A DNA stretch of 64,000 bases from Cranoglanis bouderius (GCA_023630585.1 CM042546.1:9119310-9183309), one strand, 5' to 3'. Positions 50,849 to 63,711 are shown, counted from the first letter of the stretch. The notes: a model not told the origin generated them from the letters alone. Numbers and translations: made by a program.

Positions 50849-51810
50849 CAGTGGGTAAAGAAAAGAATCACCCCCCTTTAAAATAATCACATTTGCACAT
50901 CTAGACTTTGCAATATTTGCCCACTCTTCTGTGCAGAACTGCTCAAGTGTGATGTTAAATGTGATGGTGACCGTTTGTGGACTGCAGTCTTCAAGTCATT
51001 CCACAGATCTTCAATGGGGTTTAAGTCTGGGCTCTGACTAGGCCATGCAAGGACATTCACCTTTTTCTCCTTCAACCACTGTGTGGTCAGTTTTGCTGTG
51101 TGCTTTGGGTCATTGTCATGTTGGAAGGTAAATCTTCTTCCCATCGACAACTTTCTGGGAGGGGGTAGCAGATTTTCCTCAAGAATTTGATGGTATTTTG
51201 CCACATCCATTTTCCTTCTATCCTGACAAGTGCTCCAGTCCCTGCTGCAGAGAAACACCCCCATAACAGGAAATTACCACCTCCATGCTCTACTGTAGGA
51301 ATGGTGTTATTTGGATGGTGACCTGTATTGGATTTCCACCAGACATATCATTTGGTGTTGAGGCCAAATAATTCAATTTTAGTCTCATCTGACCATAACA
51401 CTTTTTTCCATGTGGCCTCCGAATCTTCAAGGTGCGTTTTGGCAAAGCTCAGTCGTGGGTGTTTTTTTTCTTGCAACCCTCCCATACAAGCCACATTTGT
51501 GGAGAATTTGTGATATTGTTGTCACATGCACACAATGACCACTCTCTGTCATAAATTCCTGCAACTGCTTCAGAGTTACTGTAGGCCTCTTGGTAGCCTC
51601 TCTGTCCAGTTTCCTCCTGGCTCTTTCATCCAGTTTGGAGCGATGTCCTGATCCAGCGAGGGTCTGTGTTGTACCAGATACCTTCCACTTCTTAATAATA
51701 GACTTCACTGTGCTTCTAGGCATTGATAAAGCCCTTGAAATTTTTTTGTATCCATCTCCTGACTTGTGCCTGTCCACAACTTTATCCCGGAGATCTTTTT
51801 TTTCCTTTCA
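50849..51810 (-). mobile_element. Tc1/mariner element, decayed and truncated
   Basis: The 3' terminus begins at 50849 (CAGTGGGTAAAGAAAAGAAT) after TA. The matching 5' terminus was not found, and recognisable sequence ends near 51810 inside the transposase N-terminus. Flanking 51811-52000 has no clear partner repeat. Confidence 0.8.
50887..51800 (-). pseudogene. Tc1-family transposase pseudogene
   Basis: The - strand carries DLRDKVVDRHKSGDGYKKIS with no start codon, a helix-turn-helix (PRSTVKSIIKKWKVSG), then the first catalytic Asp in SDETKIELFG, the second in FQHDNDPKHTAK and Glu in SPDLNPIEDLW, with 34 residues between the last two. An in-frame TGA soon after the first Asp, a frame change before it and another at the C-terminus (after KRSPSHLT) break the gene. 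All three catalytic residues survive, but no functional protein can be made. Confidence 0.85.
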
Positions 51811-52230
51811 AAAAAGCAATGTTAGGTGCCAAAAAAATAAATTCTTAAACTTAAAACTCTAAAAAACTAGACTTAGAAATAGACTAGGTCTAGGTGCCAA
51901 TAATTGTGACATACGGTTTTGTTGAAAAATAAGCTCTCCCCCCCTTAGTATAAACTTTAAGCCACAAAGCATAGAATTCATAAAATAATACATTTAAGTA
52001 AGTAACTAACTAACTAAATAAAATACTTTTTAAAATTATAGCGCAGACTGTATATAGTTGATAATTTTTTGTTGGAATTTGTTCCTAAAGATGGACTTTA
52101 CCTCCGTGATTATTCCACTCTCCGAGTATGACATACTACTCATGCTAATTTACGTTATAGCCTGTACTGAAGCCCCTCTGCTATATAATGGAGATGGAAG
52201 GCCATTATTAAATATGTTAATGTATATGAA
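51811..52230. other. Intergenic, nothing certain
   Basis: AT-rich. GTGCCAATAATTGTGACA near 51895 resembles outer sequence of fish Tc1 elements and may be a further fragment. Confidence 0.35.
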
Positions 52231-52234
52231 ATAT

Positions 52235-52470
52235 GGAGCACAGGAGTCGTTTCCGCTCGGCTAATTCAATTATCCCTGACCGCATCGCTCTCCATTTACT
52301 GAACTGATTAACGCCGGAGTCAGGGCTCTCGAGATCCACGAATCAAAACGCCCATTAAACCTGAAGCTTCACACTCGCACAGCTCATGAAAGAAACGGTC
52401 AGCTAATTTCCGTTACCCTTCAATCCTGCACGGCTTAATCGCATGTGCTCTGAATTCCATTTTATACAAG
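52235..52470. promoter_or_regulatory. Candidate conserved non-coding block
   Basis: Non-repetitive, with homeodomain-type words (CTAATTCAATTATCC, CTGATTAACG, CAGCTAATTTCCG). Conservation was not tested. Confidence 0.3.
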
Positions 52471-52799
52471 CATAAGCATAGACGAGGGAATCTGAAGCTA
52501 ATCGTTCGATTACGTAGCCGCGTGTATTAATATGACATTCGCCCTGGTGCGTGTGGTGTTTTTATCTGTGTGATACAGAAGTGTTAAAGAATGGAATAGA
52601 CACATCACCGCCTGTGGGAGGATAAACTGTGCTGAATAAGAATAGCTAGTTAGCTCATTTTCTTTGTAGTTGGCTTCATTCGACTGGAGTAAAATGCACC
52701 AGTAACTGGATAAACAAACTGCTTTAGAACTTTTGTGTAGATATAAATACCTATAAAGAACTATTTTCATTATCGTATAACTTTCATTATCGACAACAG

Positions 52800-53710
52800 C
52801 TGTCCGTTTTGAAGATTATTTAGTGGGCTAAAAAAAGCCAAGGCCCAAACTATTTAAAAAAAAAAAAAAAGCTTATACATGAACAAAAACGAGGACTAGA
52901 TCTAATAAAAACAATGAAAAAGAGTAGATCTAGCAAACAGAATTACATAAATAAATAAATGTATGAATGAAAGAACAAACGAACAAAATTATAAATAAAT
53001 AAACAGTTTAAACATAGCCTAAACAAACAAACAAACAAACAAAAAGTCGACATTTATTTAAAAAAAAAAATTACACTATTAAATAAATAGATAGATAAAT
53101 AAAAGAACACACAAAATTATAAAGTAAATAAATAAATAACAAATGAACATGGCATAAATAAACAAAACAAAGAAATAAATAAAATAAATTTTAAAAAATT
53201 TTTAAAAAATAAATAAATAATTTTACATTTTTATATTTATATGAAATTTATTTTAAATATTTAAGTTCATTCATAGTCAAAAGACAAGAAATTTATTACA
53301 AAAATAATTACATTCAAAAATTAATAACTGAGCAAACAAACAAAATAATTAAAAAAAACAAATCCTCACCAAAAATAAAAAAAGAAAAAAGAAAAAAAAG
53401 AAACAAAAATTAATGTAAATAAATCTTACACATATACAAAAAAACCTAGACTTGGCAAAAAACAATTACGTGAAAACATAAATATATAAACAAACAAATG
53501 AATGAATGAATGAATGAGCAAGCAAACAAATTAGAAATAAATAAATAAAATGAATAAATAAGTAAACTTTATTTAGCTAATTAGCTAAATACATTGCTTA
53601 CAAAAACAAAAACAATACCAGACTAAGTTCATGATCAAAGTCTTGGTATGAAGTAATTACGAAGTCATTTTTATCAGAATCTTTTCTTTTCTTTTTTTTT
53701 TTTTTTAATT
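52800..53710 (+). repeat. A-rich low-complexity region
   Basis: Dominated by AAATAAATAAAT and ACAAACAAAC words with almost no unique sequence. No gene. Confidence 0.85.
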
Positions 53711-55000
53711 CAGGGCTTTAATTTTAGCTTAATCATCATAATTATGTTTGCAGCTGCTTGTTCCATATAAAGGTTATTATTTGTTGCATGAGATTAATGC
53801 TTAAAGTAACGTTTAAAGAAATGCTAAAAAAAAATAAAAGAAAAAGACATGAACATGAGTTTCAGTCAGCGGGACTTTTTTTTTTTTTTTTGGTACAGCA
53901 GGTATTACATTTCTGTAAAAGCCATATGCAGAAAACATCAGTAAAGAACACTGTTGGGGAATTCCTCCACCTGGGCTTTCTCAACGTAATATTACTGCAC
54001 AGCATAAATCTGGCTCTCAAAGTGATTTTCCAGAAGCCTCAAAGCAACTCTACATAATAAACCACGCTCATGAGCTCACGCTGAACACCGAGACGTCCGG
54101 AGTGTCTTTACTGACGTTTTATTTCAATCTGAGGGTTTTGTGGAACTCATATTCTGGGTTATTTATTACAACAACATCACAGAAGACCTAACCGAGCTGA
54201 ACAACAACGTGAAATAAGCCTAAAAAATAAAAGCAATGTTGCCTCTAAAGCTAATCTAAAACGTTCATAAGATGAAAATGTTGTTATTTTGTTCAGCTAG
54301 GTAGCTAGCTACAAAGTTTACACCTTCTCAACTAGATCAATGTCATGAACACAGTGTCAATTGCGTCATTTTCCGAACTGCAGACTCTTACTTACTGCGC
54401 CATACAGTACCCAGAATAGCATACGTTAAAATTTTCAGCTAGCATCAACAGTCAGCGTTGCCTGAATGACAATACAAAACATCTGACATGGGGAGAAAAT
54501 TTGCACAATGCTAAACTATATGAGGCTATAAACTTCCTGCCCATTAGCCTCATAGCTCAACTGGATGTTGGAGACATTTGTGTATGTAAATTTAGAAATC
54601 GTTTCTAGAGTACGTAACTTTCACGTCAAATTCCTAATCGTAAAAGTCAACTGCTAATGTGAGAAAACTTGACTTGAGTCACAAACGCTTGTTAAAATGC
54701 TCACTGCTAAGGCTAGTCATCCAGCTAACAGAGGCTAACAGCATCTCTAATGCTAGCTTGAGAGGATTTTCATAAATGTCATATTCGTACGTTTTTCATC
54801 GTTCTAAGCCTGCACAGGGTCCCTATGATTTATTTACTAACCTGTTAGCATGCTAGCTAATAGCATGGTGGTTGGAAACCAGATTATCCGTGACGACTGG
54901 TGAGCGTTCCCTCATTTCATAGCATCGCTGATTCGGCTGCACATTTATTTATCCCTGATCCGCACACTGTCCACCCCGCCCTGCCCCCCCATGGGAGGGC
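53711..55000. other. Intergenic, nothing recognised
   Basis: AT-rich with frequent GCTAGCTAA-like words and no exon or element recognised. Confidence 0.45.
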
Positions 55001-55400
55001 AATAATCAGCTAGCATGCTCATATTTATACATTTCCACTAGTGAAATGAATAGCACTGCGTGTTCCTTGGCTGTTTTGCATTTTACAATACGTGAGGTAT
55101 TCATTTTTCCTTCAGCCTATAATCAGCTAGCATGACCGGAGGGTCGCTGTGGAAATGGAAAATAAAAATGGCTCGACAAATGCAGCGAGGATATGGCCTT
55201 GTAGTTAAATTTAGGCAGAGCCCACATTTTACGCGCCTCACCTCTGCGCTTGGAAACTAGCGGAATCTGAAAGATGTTTGTTTAAGCGAGACGAGATTTA
55301 GACTGCGATAATGGCACGGCTGCGTTGGTTATTCTTCACTGTGCCCTTTATTTTTATACCTCATAAGCATACTTTCCCAGGCTAATATGTCCTAGGATTT
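55001..55400. promoter_or_regulatory. Candidate conserved non-coding block
   Basis: Non-repetitive, with ATAATCAGCTAGCATG present twice (about 55001 and 55120) and TTCATTTTTCCTTCAGCC. Bounded by a (GT)n tract at 55408. Function is speculative. Confidence 0.25.
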
Positions 55401-55404
55401 AGGA

Positions 55405-55407
<3 letters not shown>

Positions 55408-55444
<37 letters not shown>
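55408..55444 (+). repeat. (GT)n microsatellite
   Basis: About 18 units. Confidence 0.92.
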
Positions 55445-55446
<2 letters not shown>

Positions 55447-55499
55447 TAATAGAATCTGTCTTTGCTCCATACTTGGAAATGAGAGCAGCTTGTAGCCAG

Positions 55500-56350
55500 C
55501 TAAATAACATGAGCTAATGGTCCAGGATTTCTGAGAAGATTTAGCCATATTCCTAAATGTTCGTAATCTTAATTAATGTTAGCTTACTTAAGCTAACATG
55601 GCAGGTTTACTGAGAGGACTTTTAAATGCTAGTCAGCGAGCTAACGTGAGCTTATTTGACAGGGTTTCTGAGAGGATTGTCAACGCCAGTCAGCTAGTCA
55701 ACGTGAGCTAACGTGACTGGATTTCCAACAAGATTTTGTCATATTTCTAAACAAGCATAAACTTTACTTCTAGCTTTCTAGCATGACTGCTGATGCTATT
55801 TAGCTTTTTTTTTTTTTTTTTAAGTCTGCAAGCTGACATCCGTTAACATGACAGGATTTCTGACGGGATTTAGTCATATTCCTAAATGTTCATTAGCTAC
55901 ACTAACACTAGTCAGTGAGCTAACTTGGTAGAATTATTGAGAGGATTTTAATGCTAGTCGGTGAGCTATTGTGAGCTAATAACAGGATTTATGTGAGGAT
56001 TTAGTCATATCCTCCACAATCTTCATGGCTAGCTTTAACATGACATAACCTGACAAGAATTCTCACTGTCTATTTTAAACATTCACCACATAAGTCCAGA
56101 GAGGATTTTAAGGCTAGTCAGAGAGATCAATTTAGCTAACACAATAGAAGTTCTGTGAGGGTTTTTTTTAGGCTAGTTAGAGAGATATCTTTAGGTAACA
56201 CAACAGAAGTTCTGAGGGGATTTTAATGCTAGTCAGAGAGATAACTTTAGGTAACACGACAGAAGCTCTGAGAGGATTTTAATGCTAGTCAGAGAGATAA
56301 CTTTAGGTAACACGACAGAAGTTCTGAGAGGATTTTAAGGTTAGTCAGTG
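55500..56350 (+). repeat. Degenerate tandem repeat resolving into a 56-bp unit
   Basis: Motifs GAGAGGATTTT, ATGCTAGTCAG and GAGCTAAC recur irregularly from 55500. From about 56098 to 56345 they become a regular array of four to five units of about 56 bp (AGGATTTTAATGCTAGTCAG, then AGAGATAACTTTAGGTAACA and CGACAGAAGTTCTG). Confidence 0.7.
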
Positions 56351-57205
56351 AACTAGAAAAAGGGATTTTTAAGTCTTCTTCATAAATATGCATAATTGTA
56401 GTTCGCATGAGCTAACTGGCAGGATTTAGAAATGATTTGTTTTAAAGCCATGCTAATATATTTTTATAATAGCTGCTAATGCTTGTAGACTTAAACTAGT
56501 TTTCGTTCATGGTGTTTGAAGCAAGAGAAAAACATAATTATTAATGTTATTATCACTGTTTTAAGGATTGTTGATCACGTATCCAGATGCGCATTCCCAT
56601 GTAGCACACAAACGTGTCGCATTCAGACGTAAACACGATGTCGTTTAGAGGACAGCACCTCCTCCTGGTGACGGTTTATTAAATACAAACAAAAACACAT
56701 TCAGTTTGTCGTACAACTTTCCTCCTGTAACTTATTTTTTTTGTGGCGTTATTTATGCTAGATTCATCTTTTTTTTTTTTCGAAAATATTTCGTAATATT
56801 TCTATAGCTATATTCAACAGTATATTGATATAGAGGATATATGTAGATATACATACTGTTTATATGTACATACTTGTATGAGATGTACTGAAATGTAACC
56901 AATGCATTCTTTTTTGTTTTTTTCATTTCTGTGCCATTCCTTGTGAAATGGACTTACAACCCTGACTCGATTTTTTCCCCTGCGTATAAATAACATTGTG
57001 GAGAATTGTGGAAATGCGATCTGTCCATCATGGATCGAGTTATATGGGTCCAGCGCTGCTGTATAACACTATCTGCTCTGCTCCGGCACATGTTCCGATC
57101 TGATACACAAAACCGCTGATGGAAAATCCAGAGAAGAAGCGCGACATGCTGGCTCAGAGCGGAACGAGAAATAAAAACGGCACAGCTGCAGTATATACGC
57201 ATACA
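56351..57205. other. Intergenic, nothing recognised
   Basis: Ordinary AT-rich sequence; short open frames without domains. Confidence 0.45.
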
Positions 57206-57208
57206 TAT

Positions 57209-57211
57209 ACA

Positions 57212-57262
<51 letters not shown>
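57209..57262 (+). repeat. (GT)n-(AT)n compound microsatellite
   Basis: About 11 GT units then about 14 AT units. Confidence 0.9.
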
Positions 57263-57266
<4 letters not shown>

Positions 57267-57905
57267 TATAAGATGGATGTTCGCAGGAATGAAATCTGTG
57301 ATGAATTACATATTTTTGTTTTGTTTTTTCCAGAGAGTAACGAATGCACGATGCTAAACTGGTTAGCTTACTTGTTTTATATTCTTGTTTATAGAGTCTC
57401 TTGTATCTTTCTTGGCTGTGATCCTTGCTATTTAATAAGCTTTTTTTCCAAGGTGTTATTGTTTCCCGTTAAATTCTGATTTCTGAGATGATTAGTCCTA
57501 ATCTTCACTGCTAGCATAGTCAGCTAGCTACTGTTATCCTTTTAACGTTTTTTTCCCCACCACAAATTACATAATGGTTCAGACCCATTAAATTAATCTC
57601 AAAGGTTCTTTTGGGAAAATGATTCTCTCGTGCAGTTTCTCTTAAAGAATCATTTCTGGCACCTTGATTTTTGAGACACATCTATGTTCAGTTGATTCAT
57701 TTGTCTTTACAGTTTGTTTCCTATAAACAAGCGCCGCTACTGTATTAGCATCATTTTATACGGGAATTGTGAACAAAACGGGTTTTTATACTCGTTGGAA
57801 TTCCAAAAGGGGGCAAATATTTCTGCACGTGTGTCTTACAGCATTACGCACATTGATTTCAGCATCCGTGTTTAAATTTTAACACGAGATCAAATTCACA
57901 CCAGA
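57263..57905. other. Intergenic, nothing recognised
   Basis: AT-rich sequence with no element identified. Confidence 0.45.
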
Positions 57906-58390
57906 GATTTAAAAAAAAAAAAAAAAAACGAACTAGAATATAAAATGCTGAAGATGAAAAGTCAAATAAAAGATAAAAAATATATAATAGAACAGAGAGA
58001 AAGATATTAGATTAAAAAGTAAAACGATATATAAAAGCTAGAAATAAGATACAGTGAAATTAAAGAAAGATATCTGAACATTAAAAATAAAGTTCATAGA
58101 AAATACAATGAAGTATAAAAATAAAATATAGAAGCTAGAAATAAAAGAAAGGTGACGAAAGATATGTGGAAGATAAAAACAAATAGAATATAAATGATAA
58201 AAGCTAAAAAAAACTAAAAATATATATATATAATAGATAATAAATAAAAGAAAAATAAAGACAGAAATATAAAATATTTAAAAAATGTAATAAAATATCA
58301 AAGCTCAAAAATTGAAAATGGAAAATAAATAAAATATAAAAGAAAGAGATTCATATTTGAACGACTGGAAAAAAAAAAAAAAACCCAGAA
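57906..58390 (+). repeat. A-rich low-complexity region
   Basis: Words such as AAAGATAAAAA, AAATATAAAA and GCTAGAAATAA recur with no unique content. Confidence 0.8.
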
Positions 58391-58580
58391 GATTCACAGA
58401 TATTCTCTTTACACAAAAAGAACTGCACAAAATCACTAATTAACATCTAATTGTGTCGTATCGTTGCCTACCAGTGAGCCTTTGTGATTAGTCGTGACAG
58501 ACGCTATTAATCTACTCTGATGGCTAACAGCACTTACTGGACCTCCCCCTCGAAGAACATCAGTCATGAGGCGAGACTCA

Positions 58581-58582
<2 letters not shown>

Positions 58583-58634
<52 letters not shown>
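58583..58634 (+). repeat. (CT)n microsatellite
   Basis: About 24 units. Confidence 0.92.
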
Positions 58635-58636
<2 letters not shown>

Positions 58637-58679
58637 TCACTTAAGCCGTGGCTCTTAACCATCCTTTATTCTGTCTGAA

Positions 58680-59075
58680 AAGCCATCTCTGAGCAGATGT
58701 CACATTTCTGCACATTCCGGCCAGGAAAGACGCATGACACGGAATGAATCTGATGCTTCTCCTCAATTATTTGTCCTGTTCCTTGTTTACTGAGAGGAAG
58801 AAAACAAGAATTTGGCTCTATTCATAGCTCAGGCAGAGAAACATGGGGGATTTAATGGAAACAGCACTGTTTGGCTGAAGAGCGAGGCATCATTGTGTTT
58901 GCAAGGCCGAGCCACAAAAACAAGCCTATTCAAGCTGGAGATGTGCACTGGCACCAAATTAAAGGAAAACATCGCCATTCCACATCGCTCTTCACCTCGT
59001 GCAGATTCAATCAGAGAAATGTTCATTAAAAACACTCGTGTTGACACTATGGCCTGGTATTGAGCTTGCACTGAG
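58680..59075. promoter_or_regulatory. Candidate conserved non-coding block
   Basis: About 400 bp of non-repetitive sequence between a (CT)n tract and a poly(T) run. Open frames of about 80 codons on both strands lack any domain. Its composition and isolation resemble a conserved enhancer; untested. Confidence 0.3.
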
Positions 59076-59499
59076 GGCTTTCATGGGCTCACGATGGCGA
59101 TCTGAGCCTGTGTCCTCTACTTTTTTTTTTTTTTAATGCTTCTGAAAAGCAAAAAAATAAAAAATTCTGTTTACTAACTCTTTCATGCACAGCGTCACAC
59201 TAACGTAGATTCAAGGCTGTTTTAAAGAAAGCTCAACATGCACATCACCTCCAAATCACGGTCATTTAACATCAATCATTGTTGCCATTCTCAATGGAGC
59301 ATGTCTCTCGTATAGCTTCACAAACTTTCTACACAAAATCCCAAGGATTCCAGTTAATGCCAGACTCTAGTGAATACCTCAGCTTTTGTTTGCTTGTTTT
59401 TAACTTTGAAACTTTGTTTACCAAAGAAATCATGCAACAGTCAAACATCTGTAGCAATATATGTATCAAAGAATATCGCTATATTTTGCTCAAAAAATG

Positions 59500-60187
59500 A
59501 TACTTTCTATATTTTGGTCATCAACATTAAAAATTTTAATACTGAATGTTAATGTTTTTGTTATAAACACATTGGAAGAAGTTTTTTTTATTTCAGAATA
59601 AAAAAAAATGAAAATGATAGACCAGACCACTGAATTTTTGTTTATGAACACATTTATTTCAGGTGTAATATTTTATAAGTGATCTTTAGAAGAAAAAAAA
59701 AATCATAATTCATATAACATGCAATTTTATTTAGAAAATTCTATGATTTTGGTCATTGACATATATTTCAGACCCGAATGTTACATATGTGTTTATAAAC
59801 AAATTACAAGTTTGTTTTATTTTAGCTATAATGTAACATGCAATTATAATATATAACATGCAATTAGATTTCTATAATCTGTCATCAACATTGAATATTT
59901 TAGACCTGAATGTTAAATTTCAGTTTATAAACACATTGGACGATGTTTTTTATTATTATTTCAGCAATTTTTTTTTTTAGAATTTTTAGTAATCTTTAGA
60001 AATAAAAAGTTATAAATTATGTTTGATCTGTAATATTGATAGTTTTCTATAAGATTGGTCATCAACATTAAAACTTTTAGATTTGAACATTGAATTTTTG
60101 TTTATTAACGTTTATTTCAGGTATAATATTTTATAAGTGATCTTATAAAAGAAAAAAAGGGGTGGGGGGGGTGTCATAATTCATATA
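59500..60187. repeat. Degenerate tandem repeat, left part (split by a Tc1 insertion)
   Basis: A module with TTGGTCATCAACATTAAA, TTAGACCTGAATGTTAAATT, TTTATAAACACATT and TTTCAGGTATAATATTTTATAA recurs about every 150-230 bp. The array resumes at 61580-61920. Confidence 0.65.
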
Positions 60188-61579
60188 CAGTGGGGGGGGA
60201 AAAGTATTTGATCCCCTGCTGATTTTGTACGTTTGCCCACTGACAAAGAAATGATCAGTCTATAATTTTAATGGTAGGTGTATTTTAACAGTGAGAGACA
60301 GAATAACAACAAAAAAATCCAGAAAAACACATTTCAAAAAAGTTATAAATTGATTTGCATTTTAATGAGGGAAATAAGTATTTGACCCCTTCGACTTAGC
60401 ACTTGGTGGCAAAACCCTTGTTGGCAATCACAGAGGTCAGACGTTTCTTATAGTTGGCCACCAGGTTTGCACACATCTCAGGAGGGATTTTGTCCCACTC
60501 CTCTTTGCAGATCCTCTCCAAGTCATTAAGGTCATTTTCAATGCCCTGGCTGAGGGAAGGAGGTTCTCACCCAAGATTTGATGGTACATGGCCCCGTCCA
60601 TCGTCCCTTTGATGTGGTGCAGTTGTCCTGTCCCCTTAGCAGAAAAACACCACCAAAGCATAATGTTCCCACCTCCATGTTTGACGGTGGGGATGGTGTT
60701 ATGACTTGGGGTCATAGGCAGCATTCCTCCTCCTCCAAACACGGCGAGTTGAGTTGATGCCAAAGAGATCTGACCACACCTGACCACAACACTTTCACCC
60801 AGTTCTCCTATGAATCATTCAGGCAAACTTCAGACGGGCCTGTACATGTGCTTTCTTGAGCAGGGGGACCTTGCGGGCGCTGCAGGATTTCAGTCCTTCA
60901 CGGCGTAGTGTGTTACCAATTGTTTTCTTGGTGACTATGGTCCCAGCTGCCTTGAGATCATTAACAAGATCCTCCCGTGTAGTTCTGGACTGATTCCTCA
61001 CCGTTCTCATGATCACTGAAACTCCACGAGGTGAGATCTTGCATGGAGCCCCAGACCGAGGGAGACTGACAGTTTCTTCCATTTGCGAATAATCGCACCA
61101 ACTGTTGTCACCTTCTCACCAAGCTGCTTGGCGATGGTCTTGTAGCCCATTCCAGCCTTGTGTAGGTCTACAATCTTGTCCCTGACATCCTTGGACATCT
61201 CTTTGGTCTTGGCCATGGTGAAGAGTTTGGAATCTGATTGATTGCTTCTGTGGACAGGTGTCTTTTATACAGGTAACAAACTGAGATTAGGAGCACTCCC
61301 TTTAAGAGAGATCTCCTAATCTCAGCTCATTACCTGTGTAAAACACACCTGGGAGCCAGAAATCTTGCTGATTGATAGGGGATCAAATACTTATTTCCCT
61401 CATTAAAATGCAAATCAATTTATAACTTTTTTGAAATGCGTTTTTCTGGATTTTTTTGTTGTTATTCTGTCTCTCACTGTTAAAATACACCTACCATTAA
61501 AATTATAGACTGATCATTTCTTTGTCAGTTGGCAAACGTACAAAATCAGCAGGGGATCAAATACTTTTTTCCCCCACTG
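60188..61579 (-). mobile_element. Tc1/mariner element with intact ends and internal deletion
   Basis: The 1392-bp element is flanked by TA (60186-60187 and 61580-61581). Terminal inverted repeats of about 202 bp (60188-60390 and 61378-61579) share AAGTATTTGATCCCCTGCTG-type ends. The transposase is broken and has lost a segment, so the copy is non-autonomous, though its ends could in principle still be recognised. Confidence 0.9.
60405..61216 (-). pseudogene. Tc1-family transposase pseudogene lacking part of the catalytic core
   Basis: The - strand starts MAKTKEMSKDVRDKIVDLHK with a helix-turn-helix (GYKTIAKQLGEKVTTVGAII). It then shifts frame into ARKVPLLKKAHVQARLKFA and again into TIPTVKHGGGNIMLWW. 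After GENLLPSARALK the sequence jumps to NDLNDLERICKEEWDK and on to the usual C-terminus. The segment that should carry the second catalytic Asp and the Glu is absent. It is inactive. Confidence 0.88.
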
Positions 61580-61920
61580 TAACATACAATTTTATATAGA
61601 AAATTGTATAATTTTGGTCATAAACATTAAATATTTTTGACCTGAATGTTAAATTTTTGCTTATAAACAAGTTATAAGTTTGTTTTATTTTAGGTATAAT
61701 GTAACATGCAATTATAAAATACTAAAATTAGATTTTAGATTATTTCTATAATCTTGGTCATCAACATTAAATATTTTAGACCTAGATGTTGTTGTTTTTT
61801 TTTGTTTGTTTTTTTTTGTAAACACATTTTATATTTTGTTTTTATTTCAGGTATAATGTTTTATAAGTAATCTTTAGATCTTTTAAAAGTTATCATTCAT
61901 ATTACATGCGATTTTAAGCA
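61580..61920. repeat. Degenerate tandem repeat, right part
   Basis: Continuation of the array at 59500-60187 (TTGGTCATAAACATTAAATA, GACCTGAATGTTAAATTTTT). The array is interrupted cleanly by the Tc1 element. Confidence 0.65.
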
Positions 61921-62073
61921 TTAAAACACAAAATCTAATAAAAAAAATAAATTATTTATGCATGAAAGGGTTAATCCTGACTTGAGTAAAAGTGAAAATA
62001 CTTGTTTATTAAAAGCAGCGCTGATAAATGTTCCTGGATTATAAATGATTCCTAAAATATCCATTAATCCCTT

Positions 62074-62115
<42 letters not shown>

Positions 62116-63468
62116 CAAATCAATACTGCTCCTCGTGATCACCAGACCTTTAAACTATATTCTTAGAGAAAATGTTTCCTCAAGGGTTCCTAATGAGGGT
62201 GGAACCATTTTGCGCAAAAGTTTAATGTTGAAATGATTAATGTTCCCCGCTGACCCTCCATACATTGTGCCGCATCTGTCGCGTTTGGTCCTTATATGGT
62301 CATTGTTTCCTGTTCTCATTACTCTGCTGTCATGGTTGTTAATTAATGTCAGCTTTTGTGTGTTTATTCTGTCTAATTTGTTGGTACGATAATGTGTTCG
62401 TGCAGATTTACAAGTGCAGCAGTGTTGCTTCTAAACTGTATAACGTTCCACGTTATTTGGGTTCTAGTTCTTAGTTATATAGCGGTTCTCTCATTTTCAC
62501 CTCTGTCTGCTTCATCTGAGTAACGACAGGATGTTAATGGAGTCATCTCATGACTTGGGATCTTTTCTCATTGATGTGAGATGGAGGGAATTAAATGGTG
62601 TCAGCACCATTATTACATTTTAATTCTTTCTTTCTTTCTTTATTTATTTATTTATTTATTTTTAATTTGTTTATGCCTCGGGTAATCTTGAGCAGATTAT
62701 AAATATCTGTCTCTCTCGTTTTTCTTTCATGGATCAGTTCATTTCCTGACCTGCAGGGGCCCTCGACGTGCTTTGGAAAACGCCGGAAAAACAACATCTC
62801 AGCACATTTTTATGCTGAACACTGGAATGTGAGAGAATTTTTTCATGTTAAAAAAAAATAAAAAATTGTAAACACACCACCAGAGGACGTCCCTGGACAT
62901 GGAGAACATTTGTTGTTGTTGTTGTTTGTTCTACATCATGTTCCTTTTATTTGTGTAACAGCAAAATAGGGATTTAAACTATTAACATGTACAGTTAACA
63001 TTTAACATTTAAAAAAAAAATGGCCAAGCTGAACATAGGAAAGCGAGGAAGTTTAATAATTACATTAAAAACACTGCAAATGTATGAAGCATTTAGATTC
63101 AAGTTGATCAAAATGTGGTTATAACTTACAGCTTATCACTTGTAATAACATGTAAATTATATTCAGTCATTAGATACATTATATTTAAATCTTTACATCA
63201 CAAACACATTGCATGGTTATGTCGGTGTGAATTTAAATATACATTAAATATATATTATATACATTAACAAAGGTGTTTGCTTCTTTGTTTTTGTGAATTG
63301 AAGGAAAATTGTTTAACTTTAACTTTTCTTGTTCAGATGTTTGGAATGTTAGACTGTTCATTTATTTAAGATTTAAGATGAGTATATTTGGCAATGAAAC
63401 GGTGAATAAAAATATAACTAACTATAAAATTGCACTGGTGTTTTCTAAAGTAATTTTACTCATCAATA
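61921..63468. repeat. Intergenic with poly(A) and (TTTA)n
   Basis: A poly(A) run of about 36 bp lies at 62078-62113 and (TTTC)n/(TTTA)n at about 62625-62661. The remainder is AT-rich and unrecognised. Confidence 0.6.
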
Positions 63469-63711
63469 TGATGCCTTGACCCCAGCCTCAGTCCATTCCT
63501 TGTGAAGTTCACTCAAATTCTTGAATCGATTTTGCTTGACAATCCTCATAAGGCTGCGGTTCTGTCGGTTGGTTGTGCATCTTTTTCTTCCACACTTTTT
63601 CCTTCCACTCAACTTTCTGTTAACATGCTTGGATACAGCACTCTGTGAACAGCCAGCTTCTTTGGCAATGAATGTTTGTGATTTACCTAGTGAACCAAAC
63701 TGAGAGACCAT
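63463..63711 (-). pseudogene. Tc1 transposase N-terminal fragment
   Basis: About 81 codons starting MVSQFGSLGKSQTFIAKEAG and ending EWTEAGVKAS before unrelated sequence and a stop. It differs from the copy at 8338 at only a few residues (for example KCGRKR for NCGRKR). It holds the helix-turn-helix DNA-binding part but no catalytic residues. Confidence 0.88.
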
